The notes beneath the pieces were generated by a model. That model was not told where the DNA came from, ran no database searches, and worked only from the letters and a program-made list of their open reading frames with translations. This document shows positions 6,917-14,408 of a stretch of 20,909 bases of DNA, piece after piece; within the stretch, counting starts at the first letter, position 1; each line of letters opens with the position of its first letter. The stretch comes from CAYSLU01 sp964431965 (GTDB taxonomy: Bacteria > Verrucomicrobiota > Kiritimatiellia > CAIKKV01 > CAYSLU01), in the NCBI GenBank assembly GCA_964431965.1, contig CAYSLU010000095.1, positions 1 to 20,909 of the forward strand, in the 5' to 3' direction. The translations under genes and the position numbers were made by a program.

Positions 6917-7942
6917 ATGAAAATCGATCGGTTCATCATCATCGGCGAAAACATTCACTGCACGCGCGTGTTCAAGCGCGAGGGCAAGCTGGTTGCGAAG
7001 CTCCCGGACGGGACCGACGCGATCGTCTACACGGCGGCCGGCCAGACGAAGCACCTGCCGGTGCCCGACGCCTACAAGAAGACGGCCGACTGGGAGGCGG
7101 GCAAGGTGAAGCACTGCGCCGTGGCGGTGTGGCAGGGCCTGTACGGCGACGCCGCGGGCCAGGCCGCGGGCGTGGACTACCTGCAGGCCAGCGCGAAGAA
7201 GCAGGAGGCCGTCGGGGGCGCCTTCCTCGATGTCAACGTCGACGAGTTCAGCACGGACGTCGAGGAGAAAGTCCGGGCCATGAAGTGGGTCTGCGGCGTC
7301 GTCCAGAAGGCGAGCCGGCTGCCGCTGAGCATTGACTCCGCCAATACGGAGATCCTGCGGGCGGGACTCCAGAGCTGCGACCGCGGCCGCGGGGCGGCGA
7401 TGGTGAACTCGGTCTCGCTCGAGCGCCAGCCGGCGATCGCGGTGGCGGCGGAGTTCAAGGCGGTCGTGGTGGCTTCCGCCGCGGGCGAGACGGACCTGCC
7501 GGCCACGACCGAGGAGCGGCGGAAGAACCTGGACCGGCTGATGCCGATGCTGCGCGCGGCCGGGATGACGATGGGCGGCGTCTACATCGACCCGCTCGTG
7601 TTTCCGATCGCGACCGACTCGATGAACGGCAAGTCGTTCATCGACGCGGTCGCCGCGGTGCGCCAGGCCTACGGCCCGGAGGTGCACGTGGTGGGCGGGC
7701 TGAGCAACGTGTCCTTCGGCATGCCGTGCCGGAAGCTGATCAACCAGGTCTTCACGTACCTCGCCGTCGAGGCGGGCGCGGACGGCGGCATCGTCGATCC
7801 GCTGCAGATCAACCGCAAGGTCCTGGAGTCGGTTCAGACGGACTCGGAAGGATTCCGCCTGGCGAAGGCCCTGCTGACGGGAGAGGACATGTTCGGGGCC
7901 GAGTTCATCTCGGCCCATCGCGAGGGCAAGCTCGAAGGCTGA
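6917..7942 (+). CDS. Pterin-binding-domain methyltransferase-like protein (methyl-THF/corrinoid type)
   Basis: This 341-residue protein carries a dihydropteroate-synthase-like TIM barrel as in MetH module 2, AcsE and MtgA. Motifs are FIIIGENIHCTR (6-17), FLDVNVDEFS (103-112), LPLSIDSAN (135-143), MVNSVSLE (162-169), YIDPLVFPI (223-231) and GLSNVSFGMP (261-270). D140, N164, D225 and N264 correspond to positions that bind the pterin in this fold. It would move the methyl group of methyl-THF to or from a corrinoid. About 45 extra residues separate the GENIH strand from the LDVN strand, where typical members go directly into a helix. ATG 6917 is used, after AGGAGCAGGAAG. The frame is open far upstream, but that stretch is the overlapping homocysteine methyltransferase gene read in another frame. 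Substrate and partner corrinoid protein are not visible here. Confidence 0.85.
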   Translation: MKIDRFIIIGENIHCTRVFKREGKLVAKLPDGTDAIVYTAAGQTKHLPVPDAYKKTADWEAGKVKHCAVAVWQGLYGDAAGQAAGVDYLQASAKKQEAVGGAFLDVNVDEFSTDVEEKVRAMKWVCGVVQKASRLPLSIDSANTEILRAGLQSCDRGRGAAMVNSVSLERQPAIAVAAEFKAVVVASAAGETDLPATTEERRKNLDRLMPMLRAAGMTMGGVYIDPLVFPIATDSMNGKSFIDAVAAVRQAYGPEVHVVGGLSNVSFGMPCRKLINQVFTYLAVEAGADGGIVDPLQINRKVLESVQTDSEGFRLAKALLTGEDMFGAEFISAHREGKLEG

Positions 7943-7997
7943 CGCCGGCGCGGCGGGCGGGGCGCGGCGGTTCGAACTCATCAGGGAGGAAACGACG

Positions 7998-9770
7998 ATG
8001 GCGCGGAAGAAGCTCGATCCCCGGAAGATGGCGGACTGGCAGATCGCGGAGGCGGCGGAAGAGACGATGCGGCCGATCGCGGAGATCGCCCGCGAGATGG
8101 GGCTCCTCGACAGCGAGCTCATCCCGATGGGCCGCAATCTCGCGAAGGTGGACGCCCAGGCCGCGCTCGCCCGGATCCGCAAGCAGCCGATCGGCAAGTA
8201 CATCGACGTCACGGCCATCACGCCCACTCCGCTCGGCGAGGGCAAGACCACGACGACGATCGGGCTCGTGGAGGGCCTGGGCGCGCTCGGCAAGCGGGTG
8301 ACCGGAGCGATCCGCCAGCCGAGCGGCGGGCCGACCTTCAACATCAAGGGCTCGGCGGCCGGAGGCGGCATCGCCCAGTGCATCCCGCTCACGCCGTTTT
8401 CGATCCGCCTCACCGGCGACATCGATTCGATCACGAACGCGCACAACCTGGCGATGGTGGCCCTGACCGCGCGCATGCAGCACGAGCGCAACTACGACGA
8501 CGCCAAGCTGAAGGCGCTGGGGCTCAAGCGGCTGGACATCGATCCCGGGCGCGTGACGATGAAGTGGGCGATCGACTTCTGCGCGCAGGCGCTGCGCAGC
8601 ATTACGATCGGCAAGGGCAGCAAGATGGACGGGTTCGAGATGGACTCGGGCTTCCAGATCACCGTCTCGAGCGAGGTGATGGCCATCCTGGCCGTTGCGA
8701 AGGACCTGGCCGACCTGCGCCGGCGGATGGCGAAGATCGTCGTGGCATACAGCCGCGGCGGCGCGGAGGTCACGGCGGCGGACCTGGGCGTGGACGGCGC
8801 CATGACGGCCTGGATGGTCGATGCGCTCAACCCGAACCTGCTCCAGACGGTCGAGGGGCAGCCGGTCTTCGTGCACGCGGGGCCGTTCGCCAACATCGCG
8901 ATCGGCCAGAGCTCGATCATCGCGGACGAGCTGGGCACGCGGCTGGGCGAGTACCACGTGACCGAGAGCGGGTTCGCCGCGGATATCGGGTTCGAGAAGT
9001 TCTGGAACCTGAAGTGCCGCTTCAGCGGCCTCAAGCCGAGCGCCGTCGTGGTGGTCGCCACGGTGCGCGCGCTCAAGATGCACGGCGGGGGGCCGGCCGT
9101 GAAGCCCGGCGTGAAGCTCGACGAGTCGTACACGAAGGAGAACCTGGGCCTGGTGGAGAAGGGGTGCGAGAACCTGGCCGCGCACATCGACATCGTGCGC
9201 AAGAGCGGGGTGCGGCCGGTGGTCTGCATCAACAGCTTCCACACCGACACGCCCGCGGAGATCGCGGCGATCAAGCGCATCGCCGAGGCGGGCGGCGCGC
9301 TGGTGGCCCGATCGGATCACTGGCTGAAGGGCGGCGAGGGCGCCCGCGAGCTGGCCGAGGCCGTGGTGGCCGCATCCGAGGAGAAGAACCGCTTCCGGTT
9401 CCTGTACGATCTGAAGACGCCGCTGCGCCAGCGCATCGAGCTGATCGCGAAGGAGGTGTACGGCGCGGACGGCGTGAGCTACACCCCCGAGGCCCTGGAG
9501 AAGGCGAAGCGCTTCGAGGCCGACCCCGAGTCGGCGAAGCTGGGCACCTGCATGGTGAAGACGCACCTGAGCCTCTCGCACGACCCGAGCGTGAAGGGCC
9601 GGCCGAAGGGATGGACGCTGCCGATCCGGGATATACTCGTCTACCGCGGCGCGGGCTTCATCGTGCCGGTCGCGGGCGACATCAAGCTGATGCCCGGCAC
9701 GGCGTCGCGCCCGGGGTTCATGAATGTCGATGTGGACGTGAAGACGGGCCGCGTGAGGGGCCTTTTCTAG
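7998..9770 (+). CDS. fhs: Formate-tetrahydrofolate ligase (10-formyl-THF synthetase)
   Basis: The enzyme joins formate and THF using ATP to give 10-formyl-THF, in the cytoplasm. At 590 residues it is slightly longer than the usual 555-560. The ATP-binding loop TPTPLGEGKTTTTIGL (75-90) is intact, followed by RQPSGGPTFNIKG and AAGGGIAQ, MKWAID, the QITVSSEVMAILAVA segment, GFAADIGFEKF, VVVVATVRALKMHGGG and the C-terminal PGTASRPGF. Several blocks differ from the common form (for example RQPSGGPTFNIKG in place of REPSLGPVFGxKG), placing it in a divergent branch. ATG 7998 follows GGGAGG (7984-7989). The gene is 55 nt after the pterin-binding protein gene and 11 nt before folD, so formate feeds the folate pool used by its neighbours. 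Confidence 0.95.
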   Translation: MARKKLDPRKMADWQIAEAAEETMRPIAEIAREMGLLDSELIPMGRNLAKVDAQAALARIRKQPIGKYIDVTAITPTPLGEGKTTTTIGLVEGLGALGKRVTGAIRQPSGGPTFNIKGSAAGGGIAQCIPLTPFSIRLTGDIDSITNAHNLAMVALTARMQHERNYDDAKLKALGLKRLDIDPGRVTMKWAIDFCAQALRSITIGKGSKMDGFEMDSGFQITVSSEVMAILAVAKDLADLRRRMAKIVVAYSRGGAEVTAADLGVDGAMTAWMVDALNPNLLQTVEGQPVFVHAGPFANIAIGQSSIIADELGTRLGEYHVTESGFAADIGFEKFWNLKCRFSGLKPSAVVVVATVRALKMHGGGPAVKPGVKLDESYTKENLGLVEKGCENLAAHIDIVRKSGVRPVVCINSFHTDTPAEIAAIKRIAEAGGALVARSDHWLKGGEGARELAEAVVAASEEKNRFRFLYDLKTPLRQRIELIAKEVYGADGVSYTPEALEKAKRFEADPESAKLGTCMVKTHLSLSHDPSVKGRPKGWTLPIRDILVYRGAGFIVPVAGDIKLMPGTASRPGFMNVDVDVKTGRVRGLF

Positions 9771-9781
9771 GAGACGCGCGC

Positions 9782-10672
9782 ATGCCGGCCAGGATCATTG
9801 ACGGGAAGGAAATCGCGCAGGCGATCCGCGAGGAGCTGCGGCAGGAGATCGTCGGCCTGAAGGCGAAGGGGATCGTTCCGGGCCTCGGGGTCATCCTCGT
9901 GGGCGACAACCCGGCATCCCAGTCCTACGTGACGGCCAAGGAGAAGGCGTGCGAGGAGATCGGGATCTACTCCGACGACAACCGCCTGCCCGGGAACGCG
10001 CCGCAGTCCGAGATCGTCGCGCTCGTGCGGAAGATGAACGCGGACCCGAGAATCAACGGGATTCTCGTGCAGCTGCCGCTGCCGAAGCACGTGAGCGAGA
10101 GCGCGGTGCTGCTGGCTGTCGATGTGGACAAGGACGTGGACGGGTTCCACCCGACCAACGTCGGGCGCATGGTGCTCGGCGAGAAGGCGTTCCTCCCCTG
10201 CACGCCGCACGGGGTGGTGCAGATCCTGGCGCGGAGCGGGGTGGCGATCGACGGCGCGCACGTGGTGGTGGTGGGGCGGAGCAACATCGTCGGCAAGCCG
10301 CTGGCGAACATGCTCCTGCAGAAGAAGCCCAACGCCAACGCCACGGTCACGCTCTGCCACACCGGGACGAAGGACATCGGCTATTTCACGCGCCAGGCGG
10401 ATATTGTCGTGGTGGCCGCCGGGCGGCCGAACACGCTGACCGCCGACATGGTCCGACCGGGAGCGGTGGTGATTGACGTGGGGGTCAACCGGATCGCGGA
10501 TGCCACGAAGAAGGCCGGCTTCCGACTGGTCGGCGACGTCGACTTCGAGGGCCTGAAGGAAAAGGCCTCGCTTATCACGCCGGTCCCCGGCGGAGTGGGG
10601 CCGATGACGATCACAATGCTGCTTTACAACACCGTCGAGTCGGCCAAGAATGCCGCCATGAACCGCCGGTAG
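9782..10672 (+). CDS. folD: Bifunctional methylene-THF dehydrogenase/methenyl-THF cyclohydrolase FolD
   Basis: The 296-residue protein reversibly converts 5,10-methylene-THF to 10-formyl-THF through methenyl-THF. All FolD signatures are present: SYVTAKEKACEEIGI (48-62) with the catalytic Lys K53, GILVQLPLP (93-101) with Q97, DVDGFHP (118-124), the nucleotide-binding VVVVGRSNIVGKP (161-173) and TPVPGGVGPMT (266-276). Length is typical. The ribosome binding site AGGAGA overlaps the fhs stop codon and ATG 9782 is only 11 nt downstream, so translation is probably coupled. Together with Fhs it forms the standard formate-to-methylene-THF module. Cofactor preference (NADP or NAD) cannot be read here. 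Confidence 0.96.
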   Translation: MPARIIDGKEIAQAIREELRQEIVGLKAKGIVPGLGVILVGDNPASQSYVTAKEKACEEIGIYSDDNRLPGNAPQSEIVALVRKMNADPRINGILVQLPLPKHVSESAVLLAVDVDKDVDGFHPTNVGRMVLGEKAFLPCTPHGVVQILARSGVAIDGAHVVVVGRSNIVGKPLANMLLQKKPNANATVTLCHTGTKDIGYFTRQADIVVVAAGRPNTLTADMVRPGAVVIDVGVNRIADATKKAGFRLVGDVDFEGLKEKASLITPVPGGVGPMTITMLLYNTVESAKNAAMNRR

Positions 10673-10710
10673 CCCGGGTCGCGGCCCGGCGGTGAAACCG
10701 GAGGCGATTC

Positions 10711-11964
10711 ATGGCAGGGCGCGATTTCAAGGCGGCGTACAAGACGGTGATGGACGACCATTTCCCCGACCGGATGGAGCTGAGCTTCGTCGGGGATGGC
10801 GGTCGACAGACGCTGGTTTACGAGAAGGTTTCCTGGCTGATCGACGGCGTTCGGAAGGGGCTGCGCTACGGCGAGAACCCCGGCCAGGAAGCCGCTCTCT
10901 TCAAGCTGGTGAACGGGAATCTGGCGCTCGGCGGGGTTTCGAGCATCCAGCCGGGCCGGCACCTGGCCTCCGACATGGAGCTGCTTCAGTCCGGCAAGCA
11001 CCCGGGCAAGACGAACATCACCGACGTCGACAGCGCGCTCAACATCCTGCGCTACATCACGGACGCGCCGTGCGCCGTGATCATCAAGCACAACAACCCG
11101 TGCGGCGTGGCGCGCGCGGGGACGCTGGCCGGCGCCTATGCCCGGGCGCACATGGCCGACCGGGTGGCCGCGTTCGGCGGGGCGATCGCGCTCAACCGCG
11201 AAGTCGACATCGAGACGGCGGCGGCGATTGCGGAGCACTACGCCGAGGTCGTGGCCGCGCCCGAGTTTGCGCCGGGCGTGATGGACGTGTTTGCCCGGAA
11301 GAAGAACCTGCGCGTGATGAAGGTGGCGAACATGGCTCGCCTCCAGCAGTACGCGGGGCAGACCGTGGTCGATCTCAAGTCGCTGATGGACGGCGGCATG
11401 ATCGCGCAGTGGTCGTTTGTCCCCCAGACCCGCTCGAAGGCGGACTTCCTGCCGGCGGTCGCGTCGCACAAGGGGCGGGAATATCGGATCAACCGGATCC
11501 CGGGCGCCCGCGAGGCCGACGACCTGCTGTTCGGGTGGCTCGTGGAGACGGGGGTGACGAGCAACTCGGTCCTGTACGTGAAGGACGGCGTGACGATCAG
11601 CATCGGCGCGGGCGGCCAGGACCGCGTGGGCATGGCCCAGTACGCGCGGGACAAGGCCTACCGGAACCTCGCGGACCGGCTGTGCTGGGAGCGGCTGGGC
11701 GTTCCGTACAACACCCTTGAGGACTCCGCGAAGCGGGCGGAGCTTGACGAGGAGGTTGCGGCCCGAAAGGGCGACCTGACGGGGAGCTGCATGGTGTCGG
11801 ACGCGTTCTTCCCGTTCCGCGACGGAGTGGACGTCGGGATTCGCGAGGGCGTGTCGGCCGTGGTTCAGCCCGGCGGGTCCGACCGGGACTTCGAGGTCAT
11901 CGAGGCCTGTAACGAGGCCAACGTGGCTATGGTCTTTACGGGGCAGCGCTGCTTCAAGCACTAG
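10711..11964 (+). CDS. Stand-alone AICAR transformylase (PurH C-terminal activity without IMP cyclohydrolase domain)
   Basis: The 417-residue protein contains the AICAR formyltransferase half of PurH: LRYGENPGQ (51-59), IIKHNNPCGV (124-133) with the catalytic K126-H127 pair, VAAFGGAIALN, and SDAFFPFRDGVD near the C-terminus. The N-terminal IMP cyclohydrolase domain (about 200 residues in bifunctional PurH) is absent: only about 45 residues precede LRYGENPGQ. It would transfer the formyl group of 10-formyl-THF to AICAR in purine synthesis. Its place directly behind fhs and folD (38 nt gap; GGAGG at 10700-10704 before ATG 10711) links formate assimilation to purine synthesis. A separate cyclohydrolase must exist elsewhere if it makes IMP. 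Stand-alone forms are known in several bacterial groups. Confidence 0.9.
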   Translation: MAGRDFKAAYKTVMDDHFPDRMELSFVGDGGRQTLVYEKVSWLIDGVRKGLRYGENPGQEAALFKLVNGNLALGGVSSIQPGRHLASDMELLQSGKHPGKTNITDVDSALNILRYITDAPCAVIIKHNNPCGVARAGTLAGAYARAHMADRVAAFGGAIALNREVDIETAAAIAEHYAEVVAAPEFAPGVMDVFARKKNLRVMKVANMARLQQYAGQTVVDLKSLMDGGMIAQWSFVPQTRSKADFLPAVASHKGREYRINRIPGAREADDLLFGWLVETGVTSNSVLYVKDGVTISIGAGGQDRVGMAQYARDKAYRNLADRLCWERLGVPYNTLEDSAKRAELDEEVAARKGDLTGSCMVSDAFFPFRDGVDVGIREGVSAVVQPGGSDRDFEVIEACNEANVAMVFTGQRCFKH

Positions 11965-11996
11965 CGGGCCAGGCGCGACCCGCCGCGCGAAACCGA

Positions 11997-12734
11997 ATGC
12001 GTTTTCTCCTCTACAACCTGCGCTACTGCACCGGGGTCGGCACCCGGTTCCACCTGCCGTTCCCGTGGAGCGGCTACCTGAAGCGCACCACGAAGCACCT
12101 GGACCGGGTAGTGGACTTTATCCGGGACCTGAACCCCGACATCGCGGGCCTGGTGGAGGTGGACAGCGGATCCTTCCGCTCCGAGCGCCTCAACCAGGTG
12201 GAGGTGCTGGCAAACGCGCTGGGGCACTACCACTCGTACGAGTCGAAGTACCACGAGTACTCATTCGCCCAGTCCATGCCCGTGATGAACAAGCAGGTGA
12301 ACGCGTTCCTGTCGAGCGACGCGATCAAGAACGAGCGGTTTCACTATTTCGACCAGGGCGTCAAGCGGCTGGTCATCGAGCTGGAGCTGGACAACCTGAC
12401 CGTGTTTCTCGTTCACCTGTCGCTGCGGTTTCGGCACCGGCGCGAGCAGCTGCGCGACCTGAGCGAGATGGTGAATGCCGTCGGGAAGCCGAAGATCGTA
12501 GCCGGCGATTTCAACGCCTTCTGGGGGGAGCGCGAGACGCGCGGGTTTCTTGAAGCGGCGAACCTGCGGAGCGCCAACCCGGAGCGGATGCCCACCTATC
12601 CCAGCCGCAGGCCGCGGAGGGAACTCGACTTCATCCTGTGCAGCCCGGAGATCCGAATCACCGGCTTCGGGATTCCGAGCGTGCGCCTGTCCGACCACCT
12701 GCCGCTGGTGTGCGACTTCGACGTCGCGGGGTGA
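11997..12734 (+). CDS. Endonuclease/exonuclease/phosphatase-family protein
   Basis: The 245-residue protein has the metal-dependent EEP fold without a signal peptide. Catalytic positions are all recognisable: N7 in LLYNLRY, E54 in GLVEVDSGS, H140 in VHLSLR, D171 and N173 in AGDFNAF, D211 in LDFILCS, and the terminal D233-H234 in LSDHLPLV. The family covers DNA repair nucleases, RNA deadenylases and phosphodiesterases, so the substrate cannot be stated. Lack of a signal peptide makes a cytoplasmic nucleic-acid or phosphoester substrate likely. It starts 32 nt after the AICAR transformylase gene with no clear Shine-Dalgarno sequence, so it is probably the tail of the one-carbon operon. It converges on the small basic protein gene, 11 nt away. 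Confidence 0.86.
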   Translation: MRFLLYNLRYCTGVGTRFHLPFPWSGYLKRTTKHLDRVVDFIRDLNPDIAGLVEVDSGSFRSERLNQVEVLANALGHYHSYESKYHEYSFAQSMPVMNKQVNAFLSSDAIKNERFHYFDQGVKRLVIELELDNLTVFLVHLSLRFRHRREQLRDLSEMVNAVGKPKIVAGDFNAFWGERETRGFLEAANLRSANPERMPTYPSRRPRRELDFILCSPEIRITGFGIPSVRLSDHLPLVCDFDVAG

Positions 12735-12745
12735 GCCGGCGCGGC

Positions 12746-12901
12746 TCAGTCCGCGGGCTTGGTCTTCGGCAGGCCGAGTCCGCGATCGCCGTCTTTCCAG
12801 CGGCCGCGGGACTTGAGCAGGTCGATGCGCTCGAAGCGCTTCAGAACGTTGCGCTTCGCTTTGATCTTGTTGACCGACTTCAGGCTGGAATGCTGGCCCA
12901 T
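12746..12901 (-). CDS. Small basic protein of the Chlamydiae/Verrucomicrobia type
   Basis: Translating the minus strand from ATG 12901 gives a 51-residue, strongly basic protein: MGQHSSLKSVNKIKAKRNVL, then KRFERIDLLKSRGRWKDGDR, then GLGLPKTKPAD and a stop. The layout SSLKS...RNVL.R.ERI..LK..G+W.....GLPK matches what I recall of the small basic protein family conserved in Chlamydiae and Verrucomicrobia (TIGR04137 type). Its function is not established; abundance of Lys/Arg suggests RNA or ribosome contact. GGGAG lies 7 nt before the start, and a good promoter match is found at 12937-12965. The gene faces the EEP gene tail to tail. It is shorter than common gene-finder cut-offs and lies inside longer spurious frames, so it is easily missed. 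Confidence 0.85.
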   Translation of the reverse strand: MGQHSSLKSVNKIKAKRNVLKRFERIDLLKSRGRWKDGDRGLGLPKTKPAD

Positions 12902-12936
12902 GATCGTCTCCCGTGTCTCGAAATAAAACGGCCCGT

Positions 12937-12965
12937 ACTTTAGGTGGCGCGCGAGCTGAAGTCAA
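12937..12965 (-). promoter_or_regulatory. Putative promoter of the small basic protein gene with overlapping inverted repeat
   Basis: On the minus strand, TTGACT (12965-12960, 5 of 6) and TAAAGT (12942-12937, 4 of 6) are 17 nt apart, about 36 nt before ATG 12901. The -35 box lies within a perfect inverted repeat GAAGTC-AAA-GACTTC (12958-12972), an operator-like arrangement. Sequence match only. Confidence 0.5.
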
Positions 12966-12990
12966 AGACTTCTTGGCGGCGCGAAAGGGG

Positions 12991-13019
12991 TTGTGTCCGA
13001 AGGCCGATGGACCTATAGT
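12991..13019 (+). promoter_or_regulatory. Putative promoter of the pseudopilin operon
   Basis: TTGTGT (12991-12996, 4 of 6) and TATAGT (13014-13019, 5 of 6) are 17 nt apart, followed by a run of seven T (13019-13025). It would give a leader of about 100 nt before GTG 13125. It is the most AT-rich spot in this spacer and the only good candidate upstream of the cluster. Confidence 0.45.
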
Positions 13020-13053
13020 TTTTTTCTAGTCCCAGACCTTAGCTCGCTCGTCT

Positions 13054-13070
13054 ATCCCGGTGGCCGGGAT
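13054..13070 (+). promoter_or_regulatory. Leader hairpin before gspF
   Basis: A perfect 7-bp stem, ATCCCGG (13054-13060) and CCGGGAT (13064-13070), has a 3-nt loop. It lies in the predicted leader of the pilin operon, 54 nt before the GTG start. A role in mRNA stability or translation is only inferred. Confidence 0.3.
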
Positions 13071-13124
13071 GGAGTTCCGGAGAACCTCGGACGCGGGCGG
13101 GGTGTTTGAACCGGGAGGCTGTCT

Positions 13125-14408
13125 GTGCCGAAATTCAAGTTCACCGCGATGGATGCCAAGGGCCGCGAGACCCAGGACGTGATCGAGGCCGACAGCCAGG
13201 CACGCGCCATAGCCATGGTGCGGGAGAAGGGGCTGTTCCCGACCAACGTGTCCGAGATAGGAGCCAAGGCGGCGCCGGGCAAGCCTGGAGGTCCCCGGAG
13301 GGGCGCGGCCCAGACGGCCAAGGGCGGGCTCAGCTCGGAGCTTCGGATGCCCAAGTTCATGGCGGCCCGGGTGAAGCTCAAGAACCTGGTGGTCTTTACG
13401 CGCCAGCTCGCCACGCTCAGCGACGCAGGACTGCCGCTGCTGCGCGGGCTGCGCATCCTGCAGAAGCAGGAGAAGCTGCCGGCCCTGCGTGATGCGATTT
13501 CGGCGATGGCGGAGTCCGTCGAGGGCGGCAGCACGTTTGCCGAGGCGATCGGCCAGCATCCCAAGGTGTTCGACAAGTTCTTCGTGAACATGATCAAGGC
13601 CGGCGAGGCGGGCGGCGCGCTGGAGACGGTGCTGACCCGGCTGGCCGAGTTCATGGAGAAGGCGCAGCGGCTGCGCAACAAGGTCAAAGGCGCGATGGTG
13701 TACCCCGTCGTCGTGCTCGTGATGGCCATGGCGATCCTGTCCTTCCTGCTGATCTTCGTCATCCCGAAGTTCGAGGAGATCTTCACCGAGTTGCTGGAAG
13801 GCGAGAAGCTGCCGGCGCTGACCCAGTTCGTGATCGGCGCCAGCAACGCGATGGCGCACAAGGGCGGCTGGGTGCTCGGCGGCATCGCGGCGCTCTGGTT
13901 TGCGCTCCGGCTGTTCCGCAAGAGCGCGCTGGGCGGCGTGGTGGTCGATCGGCTGAAGCTCCGCGCGCCGGTATTCGGCGGGCTGGTGCGGCGGACCTCC
14001 ATCGCCAACTTCACGCGCACGCTGGGCACGCTGATGACGGGCGGCGTGCCGATCCTGCAGGCGCTCAACATCGTCCGCGAGATCGCCGGCAACGAGGTCA
14101 TCGCCAAGGCGGTCACGCAGATCCACGACAGCGTCAAGGAAGGCGAGTCGATGGTGATGCCGATGGAGGCGTCGGGCGTGTTCCCGGGGATGGTGGTCAG
14201 CATGGTGCAGGTGGGCGAGGAGACCGGCGCGCTGCCGGACATGCTGATGAAGATCGCGGACACGTATGACGACGAGGTGGACACGGCGGTCGAGGCGCTG
14301 ACGTCCATCATCGAGCCGATCATGATCATTTTCCTGGCCGTGATCGTCGGAACGATCGTGATCGCGATGTTCCTGCCGCTGGTGCAGATCATCAACAAGA
14401 TCGCCTGA
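13125..14408 (+). CDS. gspF: Type II secretion/type IV pilus inner-membrane platform protein GspF/PilC
   Basis: The 427-residue protein is the polytopic platform that couples the assembly ATPase to pseudopilus or pilus growth. It opens with FKFTAMDAKGRETQDVIEAD (5-24), typical of GspF/PilC N-termini. Two T2SSF repeats follow: VVFTRQLATLSDAGLPLLRGL (about 89-109) and IANFTRTLGTLMTGGVPILQ (about 293-312), each ending in M.. .GEE/AGGL-type motifs (IKAGEAGGALETVL; VQVGEETGALPDML). Membrane segments are at about 191-213, 245-263 and 397-420. Start is GTG 13125 with GGGAGG 6 nt before it. It is the first gene of a cluster of eight prepilin-like genes; the ATPase GspE and secretin GspD are not in the window. 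GspF and PilC cannot be separated by sequence alone; the pseudopilins favour a T2SS-like machine. Confidence 0.92.
   Translation: MPKFKFTAMDAKGRETQDVIEADSQARAIAMVREKGLFPTNVSEIGAKAAPGKPGGPRRGAAQTAKGGLSSELRMPKFMAARVKLKNLVVFTRQLATLSDAGLPLLRGLRILQKQEKLPALRDAISAMAESVEGGSTFAEAIGQHPKVFDKFFVNMIKAGEAGGALETVLTRLAEFMEKAQRLRNKVKGAMVYPVVVLVMAMAILSFLLIFVIPKFEEIFTELLEGEKLPALTQFVIGASNAMAHKGGWVLGGIAALWFALRLFRKSALGGVVVDRLKLRAPVFGGLVRRTSIANFTRTLGTLMTGGVPILQALNIVREIAGNEVIAKAVTQIHDSVKEGESMVMPMEASGVFPGMVVSMVQVGEETGALPDMLMKIADTYDDEVDTAVEALTSIIEPIMIIFLAVIVGTIVIAMFLPLVQIINKIA

Noticed and set aside
8378..9781. Upstream extension of the folD frame through fhs
   Set aside because: The translation is Arg/Gly-rich and lacks domain similarity; FolD homology begins exactly at ATG 9782, so a fusion is not supported.
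13014..13025. T-run as an intrinsic terminator
   Set aside because: Only a 4-bp stem (GTCC/GGAC) precedes the seven T and no plus-strand gene ends nearby; a -10 box is the better reading.
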